A stretch of DNA of 64,000 nt from Hermatobates lingyangjiaoensis (GCA_026182355.1 JAPFBL010000168.1:1129501-1193500); one strand, 5' to 3'. Counted from the first letter of the stretch, positions 1-12,237 are shown. The notes: generated by a model from the sequence alone, not told the origin. Numbers and translations: made by a program.

Positions 1-83
1 TAGTCCAATGAAAACAACTCTTCACTGGGCTGAAGGGTTGGTGAAGAGTTGGACCAACCCTTCAGCACCACATTCTTGGTGTC

Positions 84-131
84 TTCCTGATAATGAACAC
101 AAAGTGTTCGAAACGCGTTGTTGTTGTTGAA
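84..131 (+). ncRNA. Hammerhead-like motif, family A, decayed core
   Basis: The core reads CUGAUAA at 87-93, so G8 is replaced by A. An extra U follows at 94. Helix II is GAACAC (95-100) with GUGUUC (104-109), then GAAAC at 110-114 and a palindromic helix III. Helix I would be UUC (84-86) with GAA near 129-131, after an inserted GUUGUU. The flanking sequence to about 225 matches the family A palindrome at 12.04-12.36 kb. Loss of G8 predicts an inactive copy. Confidence 0.6.
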
Positions 132-768
132 TAAAACTTCATTTGTGTGGAGACTTTTGTTTGTTCATCCATTTTACCTCAGAATGAGTAAATACCACAC
201 AATTACGGATTGCAGAACTAAAGATTTTTTAAGATTATTGGGAGTAAAGTTGTTTTACTGAAATTTCGGAAATGTTAGTCCAAAGTTTACATTCTGAATC
301 CCTGATTAATCATTCTCCCAAATATTGTCTCAGAACTGGTAATCTACCTGATTACGGTCCACAAACCACATTTTCTCATACCTTCTTGAACTCTGTCGCC
401 ACTTACGAACTCTGCTTATTGGCCTGTGAATTATTGCTGCAGACACGTTTGTGATGTCAAAAACCGAATTTCTAAATATATTTCACAGTCGAAAAGTTTA
501 TGAATAGTTTTGAGCATTTTGAACTGACGTTCTGAACAAGCATGAAGTTCTGGTTATGGGTGCTTCCATGTTGTTTAGTGTTGGTGTGTCAGTCGTTAGG
601 TACGGTGATTCGGACCTTACTTTCCCCTATAACTACCATAATATATATGAATATATCTATGATATATAATATCTGTGAATACCTCTCTCTTTTTATTTCT
701 CATTCCAAACCAGCGTTTCTTTCTTTTTATATACTTGAAGTGATGTTTATATACTATTACCACTAATT

Positions 769-1081
769 TCCCAGGTTAATCCAGTGGCAATGTGCTAGTC
801 TCTGGACTGGTAGATCTGGGGTTCAATACCCACTTAGGTCCTTGATTTATTCACTCGGGAGATGAATAAGTCTCAGCACATCATCCCTCAGAGAGAACGT
901 TAAGCCGTCGGGCTCGAGTCTGTACGATGTCAGGTACTCTTTAAAGATTCCTACATTAAAGGAAATTGAGTTAGATAAATTTAGAATGTTTTCCCATTGT
1001 AGAATGTTTTCATTGTGTGGTATTACAAAGGGCCAATGTTCGGCATGTGTGCGTATTATTTTGAGACTGCCACTGCGACTT
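769..1081 (+). mobile_element. tRNA-derived SINE, older copy
   Basis: The head has an A-box-like CCAGTGGCAATGTG and a B-box-like GGGGTTCAATACCC. A conserved body follows (Ile/Leu-less, non-coding): a TTATTCAC...GGGAG segment, a GTACGATGTCAGGTACT segment and the closing GTGTGGTATTACAAAGGGCC and CTGCCACTGCGACT. It matches the other SINE copies here, most cleanly 33101-33423. It is diverged and lacks a clear CCTAA tail. Confidence 0.75.
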
Positions 1082-2331
1082 AGCATGCTTTGACGTCATA
1101 TTTCAACGCGTACATAACATGTATAAATGAAACATTCATTTCCATATAGCCTAGCGTATGTCATTTCATATTTTATATGGTTATGGTGTTCTATTTAAAA
1201 CCGTAGGAGTTTGATTTCAAAAGACGTACAGACGCTGCAAGCTTACAAGACACTGACAACGCATTTGAAATAATAATGAAATATGTGTTATATATACGAG
1301 TATTTACTATTTATAATTACTTCCACAACTTATAATTATTATTTACACTTTCATAGATCTACAGATTGTTATTATATAAGCACCGTTTTACCTATAACAC
1401 ATCTATATCTGCATGTATGCCCCCATAGAAATTGTAATGTCTGGAAAAAACTATGAGAAATCGTGTAATTGACTTTCTGGTGATCGTGAACCGATTATTG
1501 AAAGTTACTGAAAGATCTATTACGATTAGAAGAATATTTCCCGGTACTTTTTCATTTTTATAGTTATAAGGTAAATTGTTCAGATACAAGGTTTAGATAA
1601 ATCTTACTCAACGCTCTTCCACTGTTTTGATCAAAGTTGAATTATTTTTACATAATGTAGACAACTTTTAAGGTGTTTTAAATGATAAAAAAAAAATTAA
1701 AGAATGCGATAAAAGTCGTAAGATGATGCATAGTAATTTAAGTATCAGGATTTACTTTTGTGCTCCTTTAATATATTGAGTTTAATATACATTTACACTT
1801 CCAGATACGAAGTCCTTCTTTCGGGGGGTTTTCATAATTGATTCTTTCATATTACGGGGCACATTTTACGTGTAAACAGCCAAAATCGTTCTAGCCCCCC
1901 TCCTAACCAGCTCTATAAATGCTATGTATTTAAATGCCTAAAATAAAAGTGTTATTATTAAACACAACATAATCACTTAAATAAATAACAATAAAACAAT
2001 ATAAAAGCAATAAAATCAAGGAAATAATAATACAATGGTACATAATAATGAATCAGTGGAACGATATTTTCCGAGGATGAAGAGGAAGTTTACAGAGTTT
2101 TCGCAAATGACAACAAATACTTAACAAACTTTACGAGACTAAATGTTAATAAATTACACTCCATAATCATAACTATACACTAAATTTTATAGTTTTAATC
2201 CAATTTTTTTGTCGGATTTGTGTTTTATTATTTTTTTTTAATTATTGTTCTTATTTTTGTTTTCATATGTTCAATTTTTTTTGCCAACTGTTTTGAGTGA
2301 CCAATTTTGAATAGGATATCAGCGTTAGTAA

Positions 2332-2358
2332 ATATATATATATATATATATATATATT
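2332..2358. repeat. (TA)n microsatellite
   Basis: A pure TA dinucleotide run. On the minus strand the sequence next to it shares a short segment (about 2396-2460) with 42280-42335, both around a CTTCAGACTGAG-like stretch. This suggests a dispersed element ending in TA repeats. Confidence 0.8.
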
Positions 2359-2606
2359 TATTTATATATTCTATTCTATTCGTAAGACTGTCAGGAGACT
2401 GGAACAGCTTAGTTTGAAAGTCGTTAATGCCGAAGCTGCGGTACATTTCAACAAAATATGCCTCCAAGAAGATTTGCTGTCAACCTATACTAATATATAT
2501 ATATATATATATCAAATCACATATTTATATTCATCATGATTGTTTTTTTGACTCAATATTCATATATGGTATATGATTTTTGAGGGTTGAGTTCTTACGA
2601 TTGAAC

Positions 2607-2648
2607 TCGCTGACGTTTCGACATATACTTATGTCATTTTCAGAGTGG
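2607..2648 (-). ncRNA. Hammerhead-like motif, family G, decayed core
   Basis: On the minus strand the motif reads CUGAAAA (G8 to A), an extra U, helix II GACAUA/UAUGUC, GAAA, and the loopless helix III ACGU with cleavage-site C. It matches 2882-2917 and 52969-53006. The G8 change predicts loss of activity. Confidence 0.6.
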
Positions 2649-2881
2649 TAAGGTTAAGAATGTTGAAAAAGGGACGGATTTCTGAGGTAAGCAAATATTG
2701 TTCTCTATTCTTCTGAAATAATGTAAAAAAAAATAATCATATATCAATGTGAATATTCATGGTTGTAATATTAGTTTTATCAATTACTACTTCTCTATTA
2801 GCATTCATTTAAAAACGTAAAATGTAAACAATAACCAAAATTGTAGTAATAATAGTGCTAATTGTAAAAATACATGCTGCA

Positions 2882-2917
2882 CTGAAGATGACGTAATTAT
2901 ATGTCGAAACGTCGGCG
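2882..2917 (+). ncRNA. Hammerhead-like motif, family G
   Basis: Core CUGAAGA at 2882-2888, extra U at 2889. Helix II is GACGUA (2890-2895) with UAUGUC (2900-2905), six pairs including one G-U. GAAA is at 2906-2909, then palindromic ACGU (2909-2912) and C2913 as the H17 base. The 3' strand of helix I (GGCG, 2914-2917) has lost its partner, because the 5' side reads GCUGCA instead of GCC. The core is intact but helix I is not. Confidence 0.65.
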
Positions 2918-2965
2918 AAAGAAGTAGTTTCAATCATAATACCTCAACCATCAAAAATCGTATGC

Positions 2966-2968
<3 letters not shown>

Positions 2969-3015
<47 letters not shown>
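2969..3015. repeat. (TA)n microsatellite
   Basis: A 47-bp pure TA run immediately downstream of the family G hammerhead copy and just before a decayed hammerhead copy of another family near 3096-3135 (minus strand, helix II GACCG/CGGUC, then GAAAUAUU). Confidence 0.85.
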
Positions 3016-3017
<2 letters not shown>

Positions 3018-4053
3018 ATGGTAAACGAAAAAAGGTCCGGTAGGACAGATAACACTTAAAATAAACAGTGACACATAGACTGAAACATAACAAAAGACTC
3101 ACTTTTCAATATTTCGACCGTAATGGCGGTCTGATTATTTTAAGTATATATATAATTCATTTATTATATGGTGTTTTGAGTGACCATGCTGCATGGTATG
3201 CCGGGGCATAGCATGGAGAGAGTTCATTTCCGGTTACTTAAGTTGAAGCATAACACTACCCTTGACCTGAGTCACAGAAGCTCGCTCTGTTGGTCACTTG
3301 GAGCCACTTCAGATTTAATTAACTTCTTCCTACTTAAACATGAAATTTCAATCAAAATTAACTTCCTTCCGAATAAACTAACTTAATTCTCTATACTTTA
3401 GATAATTGTATTTATCGGGAAAATTAAATTAGAATGTTAGTATTAGGATTGACAGAAGCATGAATAATTGCATTAATGCATTTATGATGTTGTTTAGATT
3501 CTGAAGGTAAGGTACAGTAAACAGAATTACCTAGGAGTTCAGGGATGCATATAAAACGAGATCATTATTGACTTTCATAGAAGATGTCTTAACGTCCGTT
3601 CGCAAGCAGTGCGGGTATCCCACCGCTCTAGGAGATACCGTATTAAATAATTTATTTTAGCTCCATTTATAGCTTTACAGGTATAAATAAATTTACCTCT
3701 TGTAGGTTAATTTATTAAGCTACAAATTTCATAAGATGCAGATATATGAATTTCAATAATCCGTTTTTTATACATGTGCATAAGTCAACTATAAGATATA
3801 CTAGATGGCTGATAAACTACAGAAGGGCTAAAAATACATCAAACAAACTTCTTTGGATATAAATAAAAGAATTTAAGAAACTCTTTTACGAGTATAAGAA
3901 CATTGTAAAAGAAGTTTTATTAATCCAAATGAATTGTTATTCAAATAATTTAATTGAACATTGTATTATGTCTTAATACATTTTAGAACGATCCAGTTGT
4001 ATTGGGGAATTTCAAGGATTACGTCTCCATGCAAAAAAAATTAATATGAAACT

Positions 4054-4092
4054 AACAACGCGTTTCGAACAGTTAGTGTTCTTCTTCAGGTT
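4054..4092 (-). ncRNA. Hammerhead ribozyme, family B, intact core
   Basis: Minus-strand reading: helix I AAC (4090-4092) with GUU (4054-4056); core CUGAAGA (4083-4089); extra A; helix II GAACA with UGUUC around a CUAAC loop; GAAA; self-complementary helix III ACGCGU; H17 is U. All invariant hammerhead core bases are present. The single extra nucleotide after A9 departs from the canonical core but is shared by every family here. Confidence 0.75.
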
Positions 4093-4190
4093 TACATCTG
4101 CACTGTTAGGGGCTTCTAGGCTTTAAAATACCTTTTTTGAACTCTTTCCTAGGTCCCTGTTGCCATAAGACACTCAACAGGGCAGATGTA

Positions 4191-4229
4191 AACCTGAAGA
4201 AGAACACTAAGTGTTCAAAACGCGTTGTT
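4191..4229 (+). ncRNA. Hammerhead motif, family B, G12 lost
   Basis: AAC (4191-4193), CUGAAGA (4194-4200), extra A, helix II GAACAC/GUGUUC (202-207 and 211-216 of this kb block). The next bases are AAAA instead of GAAA, so the catalytic G12 is replaced. The rest matches the arm at 4054-4092. Predicted inactive. Confidence 0.65.
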
Positions 4230-4713
4230 AGTTTTAACATAAAGTTTTTTTTTGTGGAGACTTCATTGTTTTTTAAATTCCCCATAATAATTAAATACCA
4301 CACTAGACCAGATTGCACCAGGAATGAATTATTTAATCATTTAATGAATCAGTGACTCCAGAATGATTATATTTCGACATATTATTATAATTGGCTAAGT
4401 CTTTAGTATTAACAAAATAAATTAATCAATAAATATAATATTTAGGAAAATTTAGGAGCAGTCGGGCCATTGGTGGGTAAATGAACTGTCTAGCCCATTG
4501 ATCGAGACAACCATTTGTCTGATTGGACCAATGCAAACCTCCATTGTAATCAGTGGTGAATATTCAAACATATTTGTATGAGTATGGGGATTTTAATGAG
4601 CAGTAGGATGTAGTGGGAGGGGGGGGGGGTGGAATTGCAGCAAACATCAACTATAAATATGTTAGCAATAGGTACAATGGAATAAATAAAATAATTCTTT
4701 AAAAAAAAAATCT

Positions 4714-6336
4714 GGAGTGGCCTACACTCTACTTTACTATAAGTAACTTAATGTCAAATTTCTTGAGTATATAAAACATAACGTCTCATTTAAGCATAAC
4801 GAAAACATCTAAATGGGATATAATTATTAGCCTGTCATTCCTGAGGTAGTACAGATAGTGATTGAAGGACATATCAATTTATAAGCTTATTTTTGTACAT
4901 CACAAATAATTTATTATTTGCAAATAATTTCATTAGTATAACTACAGCAGTAATAACATTTTTGAAAAACCAAAGTGAACATTTCTTGAAACGAAATAGT
5001 ATCCTACAAGAGAACATGGCTATTGTTCAAATAGCCAGTAGATTTCTTACATCGTTTACTTGACATCCTTCTACATTGAATATTAATGTAAATTTTCAAA
5101 TTTGAAACAGTAAAATACTCTTTTTTTCTCTGAAAAACTTCTTAAACAGCGAAGAAAATGTTGTTTTAAGGTGATCTGTTAATTAAAGATGTACGATAAT
5201 TACAGTTATTAATCTCTAAACGAAAGATTTCAATTTTGAATTATCTTTTACATTTTTGGTTTTTAACAGAATTATTATACTGGGAATTTTATGGCTTCTT
5301 AGTATTTAATAAGATCATTTTCCTTCCCCTTTGTCAAATAACATATATACGAATTTTTTTTTAATGAGTGTTATCATTTACCTGCACAATATTATTCCTC
5401 TTACATCTCTTATAAGTCAATAATATATTTTCATTTTTCCATTAGAAACATCAATTTTATCTCAGTGGATTCGCTCAAAAAATTTCTAAGTCAATGTAAA
5501 CAATGTAAAAAAATACAAAAAATTCGACAAGTAAAGCAGGTGATCTCTTAGTCTAGAATAAACAAACAGTTTTTATATCGTTATTGCTCTTTTCCGGAAT
5601 TGAAACTTCATGATTTTTTTTTTATGAATTGCTAATTTTTTGTTCCATTTTTGGTCAAATTTTCATTTTTTTTTAACCAGCCGTTTAGCGTAAAAAAATC
5701 ATTTTCTGAAAACACAAATCGTACAGTAACGCCCCTTTAGCGAAAGTAATTTCAAAAAAAAATATCTCAACTCATTTGTCATATAATGTTCTATTTGTAG
5801 GCATAGTTTCATTCTTGTCCGTCAAACAGTATGGCTTGTATCGCTCTCACAAGGTTTGAGATTGAATTATAAGTAAAAATTTTTACATTTTATTGGAAAA
5901 AAAATATTTCCTGTTGTCTTAAAATTCTGAATATATTTTTCGTTTGTTGCATTTGTAACTTCAAAGATAATGTCAAAATTTCAAAACTCTAGTGTTATCA
6001 GTTTAGGAGAAATAAATGTTTTAAAAAAAACGGTTTTTGGCAAAAAAAGTGACTTTCCCATCATGCATAATTCTTCCCAAACAATAGGGATCTTCGTCTA
6101 AATGGGGCCCATTTTTGTGTAAAATATCAACTTGATCCATCAAAGATTCTGGACCGTAGCGTGGTAACAAGCAATGCTAACACACGCACCCACCACACCC
6201 ACCCACCCACACACACACAGACATCATCGTAAAAATGTCATAAAACGACTTCTGGTACCTCAAAACATGTAATTCCGTCAAAATCTCGAGATCGAATTTT
6301 TTCACGATCACTATACTTTACTTATAGTAAAGTAAA
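4714..6336. mobile_element. Dispersed repeat R1, copy a
   Basis: Its first ~560 bp match 25821-26353 and its last ~235 bp (from GGGGCCCATTTTTGTG near 6104) match 27730-27946. Near the two ends TTTACTATAAGTAA-like sequence occurs in inverted orientation, which suggests terminal inverted repeats of a DNA transposon. The internal part (about 5280-6095) is AT-rich, non-coding, and differs from the other copy. A (CCCA)n/(CA)n run lies at about 6185-6220. Confidence 0.6.
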
Positions 6337-6861
6337 AATCAGTGAACTTGTTAGTGGTAAATGATGAAATCCCATAATAGGCTATTGCATGGAGGAAGAT
6401 ATATCAAATCATTGTGTAGTCGTCCTTCAGAGTACCTTTACCTTAATGCAAAATAGAAAAATAAATTATTACAACAACAGCCTTTTGAACTCTCTTCTTT
6501 CTCAGTTTGTATTCACTAAAAGTGAATAATTTATTTAGTTATATTTATGAGTCCTTGTTTACCTGCGGAGTGGCTCACATCTTGCTAGCTGATAACGATC
6601 CAGTCGACATATAGTAGTGAGTTTGTGTGATCATTTGTATGTGCTTCTTTCTGTGATTTCGTTTGTATATATATACAATAAACACAGAAAGAGACACGAA
6701 TTAAAAGATCATGCTATGCCTCACTTTTAATATTTCCACTCTTTTAATGTTCGTCATTTGGAGGTCAAGTAGTATCATGTAAAGACGACAGTTAATGTTG
6801 GATATATATATATATATATATATATATAATGACAAAACCACAATATGAAATTGGAAAAAAA

Positions 6862-6904
6862 GACTAAGATCTTTCAACCGTAACAAGCGATCTTCGTCAG
6901 ACTC
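6862..6904 (-). ncRNA. Hammerhead ribozyme-like, family C, left arm
   Basis: Minus-strand CUGACGA core, extra A, helix II GAUCG with CGGUU (two wobbles), GAAA and palindromic AGAUCU, followed by U. Helix I is GAGU/AGUC, one mismatch from the family consensus GACU/AGUC. The core is intact. It pairs head to head with 6931-6973. Confidence 0.65.
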
Positions 6905-6930
6905 AAAAACCCAACTGACTCTAGGTTTCT

Positions 6931-6973
6931 GACTCTGACGAAGACACCTTGTTAGAGTTGAAAGATTTTAGTC
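6931..6973 (+). ncRNA. Hammerhead ribozyme-like, family C, right arm
   Basis: Helix I GACU (6931-6934) with AGUC (6970-6973), core CUGACGA, extra A, GAAA at 6960-6963. Helix II is GACAC/GAGUU with one mismatch, and helix III AGAUUU has lost its palindrome. Slightly decayed partner of 6862-6904. Confidence 0.6.
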
Positions 6974-7034
6974 TATTCTTTCCAATTTCATATTGTGGTT
7001 CGATCATTGATTGTTATTTCACGTGTTTCTGTGA

Positions 7035-7039
<5 letters not shown>

Positions 7040-7092
<53 letters not shown>
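7040..7092. repeat. (AT)n microsatellite
   Basis: A long pure AT run directly after the 3' end of the family C element (ending TTTCACGTGTTTCTGTGAA). A (TG)n run follows at about 7297-7313. Open frames here encode only Ile-Tyr repeats. Confidence 0.85.
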
Positions 7093-7095
<3 letters not shown>

Positions 7096-7319
7096 ATATA
7101 TAATATATATATTTGTATAAAGCATATAATATAGAAACGGTCCAATCCGGACAAATAAGTAACTTACAAAAAAGTGCTACACTAAAAGAATGAATACTCT
7201 TACTACAACTGCAGTTCGAGATATTGATTCTAGTAAGTGTTTTCGTTTTTTTTTTTGGCTCTTTTTTATAATTACTATATATATACTATATATATATGTG
7301 TGTGTGTGTGTGTGAAAAA

Positions 7320-7550
7320 AGATAACAAATAGAAGAAGCGAGAAAACTTACTGGATCGATATTTCGAACTGAAGTTCGTCGTCAGAGCGACTGAGTCGCT
7401 CTCTGCCGGTGCAAGTGAACGCACGTTCCTCTTCTTCTTCCCTTCTACTCTCTCCCTGACGACGAACTTCAGTTCGAAATATCGATCCAGTAAGTTTTCT
7501 CGCTTTTTCTATTTGTTGTCTTTTTTCATTTATATATCTGTCCGGTTTGG
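7320..7550. mobile_element. Hammerhead palindrome, family H
   Basis: Inverted arms share ACTTACTGGATCGATATTTCGAAC and its complement, centred near 7415. Motifs read outward at about 7352-7390 (minus) and 7450-7490 (plus). Both have CUGACGA, extra C, helix II GAAC/GUUC with a UUCA loop, GAAA, and UAUC giving a loopless AUAU helix III. Helix I complementarity is poor, so activity is doubtful. (TA)n lies on the right side (7577-7619). Confidence 0.6.
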
Positions 7551-7568
7551 ACCGTTTTAATATTTTGA

Positions 7569-7576
<8 letters not shown>

Positions 7577-7619
<43 letters not shown>
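7577..7619. repeat. (TA)n microsatellite
   Basis: A pure TA run between the family H palindrome and a decayed family D hammerhead motif at 7757-7790 (minus strand; CUGAAGA, extra C, GAAAAUUA). Confidence 0.85.
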
Positions 7620-7622
<3 letters not shown>

Positions 7623-7849
7623 CAAAATATATATATATCGAGGTCAATGTACATAATGAAACATAGAGAAATTAAAAATACTATAAAAGCGTATATATAT
7701 ATATTAAGTTCAATATAGATAAAGAAATATAGAGAAATTAAAAGTACACACTTGTAGTCTCTAATTTTCAGTTTGAACCGTCTTCAGAAAAGAGAAGAGA
7801 AGGAAACTAAGCGCACCGGTAGAGAGACGGTTGGAGACCCTCTGATTAT

Positions 7850-7925
7850 TGAGCGTAGAGTAGGTATTGAACCTCGGACCTATCAGTCCAGAGTTGAGCC
7901 CGTTGCCTCCAGCTGTGCTGTTAAT
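7850..7925 (-). mobile_element. SINE head fragment
   Basis: Only the tRNA-like head is recognisable on the minus strand: a B-box-like segment (rc of GGTATTGAACCTCGGACC), then TCAGTCCAGAG and a degraded A-box. The body and tail are absent. Confidence 0.45.
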
Positions 7926-8175
7926 TGCTCAGTAAAGAGCTTCTCCGTATTAATATGATCGATCATATCTAGCTTTTAATACTGTGGAGCAAGGTCTGAC
8001 GATTTTAGTTAGTTCTATTTAAGATTTTTAGAGTATTTCATCTAGATGTTTCTTTACTTTATTACCTGTAACTCAGAAAATTCAATTATTTGAAGGTTAA
8101 TATTAAAAGAATGGGAATGAGACTATAAAATAGACACTGTGAGTGTTGGGTTACTTGAGTGTCGGTACACAAGGG

Positions 8176-9215
8176 CAGCGGTCGATAATCTGGGTCCACG
8201 AAAAAATTTAGGTGCTCTGCGAAGAAAAGGCTTTAATAAATTATTATATATAAATAGTGGCCCATTTTTATATTTTATGAACATAAAAAAAAGGTAAAAA
8301 TTAACGATACTTATCATAGATTAAAAATTTTAAAGGTACGTTTATTATTATATTTTTGAAAACTAAAACTTCACGTCTCGAGTGTTCACACTCCAGTATC
8401 AAAAACGAATGATAGTGCAGAGTTGTAGTTCCTGGATTTTTATCTAGATTGTTGTAGTTTTTCCAGATTTAAATAAAATAGTCAATAGAACAATAATGAT
8501 TGAAAAAAGTAAGTGAATGTTTTGCGCTTCTTTGGAAGAAATAAAGATAAATTAACTATTGAAAATAGTAAGAATGCACTTCATACCAGCTGATGAGTGA
8601 ATCAGACTTATCAGAGCATCCACAATCCTCGAACACAGTAAGATATATAAAAATAAGATCAAGATCTTTCAACCGAAACAAGCAGCCTTCGTCAGAGTTA
8701 AAAACCAACTGTTAGAGTCAGTATCAGTTTGATTTTGACTAAGAACGCTTGTCAAAGGTTGAAAAACCTTAGTCTTTTTTCTGATTCCTTTCTGTTTTTT
8801 TTTTTTTTTTTTTGACGTTGATACATAGAGGTGTACGTATAGCTGTACATGTGTGTTTATTTAACATGTTAATGGATATACAATGGAAGTTGTAAAATTC
8901 AAACTTTGTTCTCGGTTTTACTATTCTTATCCAATGATATTAATGTAAAAAAATTGTATTTAATTTGAATTATGATTGGTTAGAGAGAAAAACAGCTCAT
9001 GCGAACTTAGAAATAGAAAGAACATTCAAACAGGAGGTGAAAAGAAAAAAATGGAAAATATCAATAAAATATTATTCAAACGACCTGAAATTTAGATTTT
9101 TAAAAACTACCTGAAAATATTTACAGAATCCTTTTTTTCCAAATCCGTATTATTTCACCAAATAAAAAATGATACATTTAGTGGTTCATGCAGCTGTAAA
9201 GATTGGCGACCGCTG
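8176..9215. mobile_element. hAT-like non-autonomous element
   Basis: The 5' end CAGCGGTCGATAATCT and the complement of the 3' end CAGCGGTCGCCAATCT form an imperfect terminal inverted repeat of the hAT type (CAGnGGTCGnCAAnCT). The putative 8-bp flanks match only in AAGG, so the duplication has decayed or the boundaries are off by a base. Inside is AT-rich sequence without a transposase, and a decayed family C hammerhead piece (8657-8698) sits within it, so a later insertion is likely. Confidence 0.5.
8657..8698 (-). ncRNA. Hammerhead-like motif, family C
   Basis: Minus-strand CUGACGA, extra A, helix II GGCUG/CGGUU, GAAA, palindromic AGAUCU. Helix I (AACU/GAUC) is disrupted. A more decayed plus-strand partner lies at about 8733-8775, then a T-run. 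Confidence 0.5.
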
Positions 9216-11324
9216 CTCTAAGGTCCCGATGAAGGAAGCTTGTGGCTTGTTATTCAGACTCCGATGCGAGATGGTTTGCAAACTGCACAACCAATTTGCA
9301 ATTTAGATCATCTCGCAAGTAGATTACCTGCGCTACATTCCTACCTGATCCATCACGCTACTTCCACTACACTATGACACTTAAATTTTATATCCTACTT
9401 AATTATATAGTCTGTTCTATTTAATATTCAACTAGCTACATCACGATTATAAACTCCGTCTTTATGCTTACTTGAACAATTTTCAATTATTATTTGAACT
9501 ATAACTACTATGTAATTCTAAAACATATCCTTATTGAAAAAGTTGTAATTATTTTTTGTTGAACCCGGCTTTATTTGCTTTTCATTATCGTATTTAGTGT
9601 CGTGGGTGTTACAGTGGAAGGATTTGAAGTTTGCCCAATACGGTGCACCAACTTTTACTGTTCTCTGGGGTCGTTGTAAGAATTTGCGCCCCTCCCCAGT
9701 CTGCTTCCTAAGTTTGGGATTTAAAAAATATCCATATATAAATGTACCCAGCCTATCTTGTATACATGTACTGAATTATTGGATAATAGTAATAATAGTC
9801 ATTTTATTTAAAAAAAAAATTAATTTGTTAATATAAAGAGCATAATTTCTTTTTTGATAACTTACAAAATAAGTTTGATAGATACAATAGTTTTTTTTTT
9901 TTCAATTCTAAAACTAGGCCTATTTCTGGGCATAGGCTACTCCCTTCCTCAAAATTATTGGATAGTTTCAACTATTTTGGTTAGAATTAAACAAGTTTTT
10001 ATTGCATTTAAAGAAGCATTCATTGAGTATGCTTAAAAAGCCTTATAGGAAGTCTAACCAAAACAAAAACATATCATTTGAATATTACAGAGATTCGAGA
10101 TGTTTATCTGTTGTAATGAAGTGTCTTGTTTATTGCGTAACGTCTTAGAAGTGGATGCTTTAGACCCGAACAAATACTGCCGCTTAACAATACTTGTTGC
10201 CACGGATAGCTTGTATCATCAAGATAAAGGGAAGTGAAAGGGAGGGGCTTATTATTACTGATCTGACTGAGTGCATCTGGAAATAAAATTCAATAACAGC
10301 TAAAAAAAAGAAACACTCAAGTCTCTACAGAACCTTCCCCCAAGGGAACTCATTAGCCTCATAGAATGGTCCTATAATCTAGAATACGGTATCAATGTCC
10401 CACACACTGTACACCCCACTGTCATTATATATATCTTTTATTCCAAAACATAACTAATTTAAGGTGGAATTACATTCACAAAACTCTGAAAATGCAGCAT
10501 CAAGTAATAAGTATAAAGAATCTACCTAAAGCATTCCTATGTCCAGATACTTTTCATTCCCTGCAATTTCACCAATTTAAACAAATAAATTTATTAATAA
10601 AAAGATTGTATTTATACATTTGACGCTAATATATACAACTGTTTGTATTATATACAAAAGTTATATGTTTATAGTCAAAAATATACCACATTTTAATTCC
10701 TTCTTAGAAGTTATTGCTAGTAAAATATTTCAAGTATGTTAATAACTTTACAATTTTAATGACGTATTGATTTACTCCTATGAAAGCTGTCCTAGTTCCT
10801 GCGGGTCCTTCACCACTCCGAACTATTGTACTATTGCAAGTAATCATGACATTTCATTCATCTTTCCTTTGTAGCTTTTTTTGTATATTAATACTCCTAG
10901 ACAACCAACCAATGTTTAAGCATTAGTTTTTGCTACTTGTTCTAACAGCTCTAATGACGACATTACATTTATTATGTTTTATCTATTATTATATTTGACA
11001 AAATAGGGACAGTCACTTTAAAATAAATCAAATAAATTTATTGTTAATATATTTGAAAAATATTAGACAATTAATTAGATAGAATAAATTTATTTGGTTA
11101 AATTTAGGCTTGAAGAAATTAGAAATAATATTTTACTTTCACTTCATTGTACTAGATTAGTTTAGCTTGGAGAGGTCGTCCTTCGAGAGAATACAAGGAT
11201 TGGCCCTTGTAAGTTGTCTGAGTAAATTTAAGGCCTACATGGAATATAATCAAGTGTACAACAGTCTTCTTTGGACTATGGTAATTTTATAAAACACTCA
11301 TACATACAGATAACAACATTTGAA
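9216..11324. other. AT-rich stretch, no gene recognised
   Basis: No coding exon, RNA gene or mobile-element end could be supported. The short open frames near 9.6-10.0 kb show no domain and are compositionally like the background. Confidence 0.5.
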
Positions 11325-11600
11325 AAAATGATAGGCCCTTTGTGGTACCTTGGGATCTTTGTGATTCTACATTTGAAGTCGTAAATTTTATCTAACTCCT
11401 GTATATTTAGAGTAGAGATCTTTAACTTGCAACTGATTTACCTCGGAACCGACGACTTCATATTCTGTCCAAAGTAATGACATGCTCAGGTTTTTCTCAA
11501 ATCCTGCGTCAATAAATCGAAGGCCACAGTGAATGTCGAACCCTGGATCTATCCATCCAGAGGCGAGCATGCAAGCCACTGGGCTACCTTGGCCCCCTTT
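11325..11600 (-). mobile_element. tRNA-derived SINE
   Basis: Minus-strand copy. The head at about 11535-11600 shows GGGGGCCAAGGTAGCCCAGTGG-like A-box and a B-box-like segment. The body carries the TTATTGACGC and TAGGATC-equivalent blocks and the GTACCACAAAGGGCC-like end near 11328. Clearly diverged from 33101-33423. Confidence 0.65.
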
Positions 11601-12094
11601 ATTGTACTAATGTTTAAATTTACCATTTTGTAATTGGAAATCTCTATGAATAACCCTACATGGAAAATTACATTATTCCTTTATAACAACGGAAGCTACT
11701 CATGTATGTTGATATACGAACATGTGTTTTGTTATTTTTTATTTTTTTTAATTTTATTTTTCTGAGATATTATTATTCTTTAGGTTATGTTAGTAGAAAT
11801 AATTAGGTTGGGTTATAAACATTAAGTCTAAACTTGGTGCTTATTGTTTAAGAGTGCAGCCTGGTGATGTCTTCAAAGATAGAAGAAGGGTAGTAGTTTG
11901 TATTTTAGGGTTTAAAGATTTACTTCTCAACCCTTTAAAGTAATCTTTTCTGTTTTATAACTTAGTTGTCTTCTTTTTCCTGCTAATACTCTCAATTTGA
12001 AACCATTAAATGATATTGAAATATATATATACTGAGAATTATTCTGAGGTAAAATGGATAAACCAACAAAAGTCTCCACACAAATGAAGTTTTA

Positions 12095-12133
12095 TTCAAC
12101 GCGTTTCGAACACTTTGTGTTCATCATTAGGAA
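12095..12133 (-). ncRNA. Hammerhead motif, family A, G5 lost
   Basis: Minus-strand CUAAUGA (G5 to A), extra U, helix II GAACAC/GUGUUC, GAAAC, palindromic ACGCGU, helix I UUC/GAA. One base from a perfect core, so probably inactive. The other arm (12238-12280) is intact. Confidence 0.65.
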
Positions 12134-12237
12134 GACACCAAGGATGTGGTACTGACGGGTTGGTCCAGTGAAAACAACTAGTAGACTGAAAACAGTTGTT
12201 TTCACTGGACCAACCCGTCAGTACCACATCCTTGGTG

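Larger units (their letters stand above)
4005..4320. mobile_element. Hammerhead palindrome, family B
   Basis: The left arm (from GGGGAATTTC, 4005) and right arm (to AAATTCCCC, about 4284) are inverted copies centred near 4137. The right side extends to GACCAGATTGCACC. Each arm carries one hammerhead motif pointing outward (4054-4092 minus, 4191-4229 plus). No target-site duplication was recognised. Inferred to be a Penelope-like non-autonomous unit. Confidence 0.75.

Noticed and set aside
4201..4216. Nuclear-receptor or heat-shock palindromic site (GAACACTAAGTGTTC)
   Set aside because: The palindrome is helix II of the hammerhead motif. The half-site spacing does not fit a steroid response element, and the sequence differs between families while pairing is kept.
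6949..7134. Open frames with (Tyr-Ile)n, also at 2228-2467, 19005-19193, 47960-48432
   Set aside because: The repeated residues are just (TA)n read in frame. Only the non-repetitive part at 48186-48343 is meaningful.
8176..9215. Exact 8-bp TSD for the hAT-like element
   Set aside because: Adjacent octamers share only AAGG, so I do not claim a duplication for this copy.
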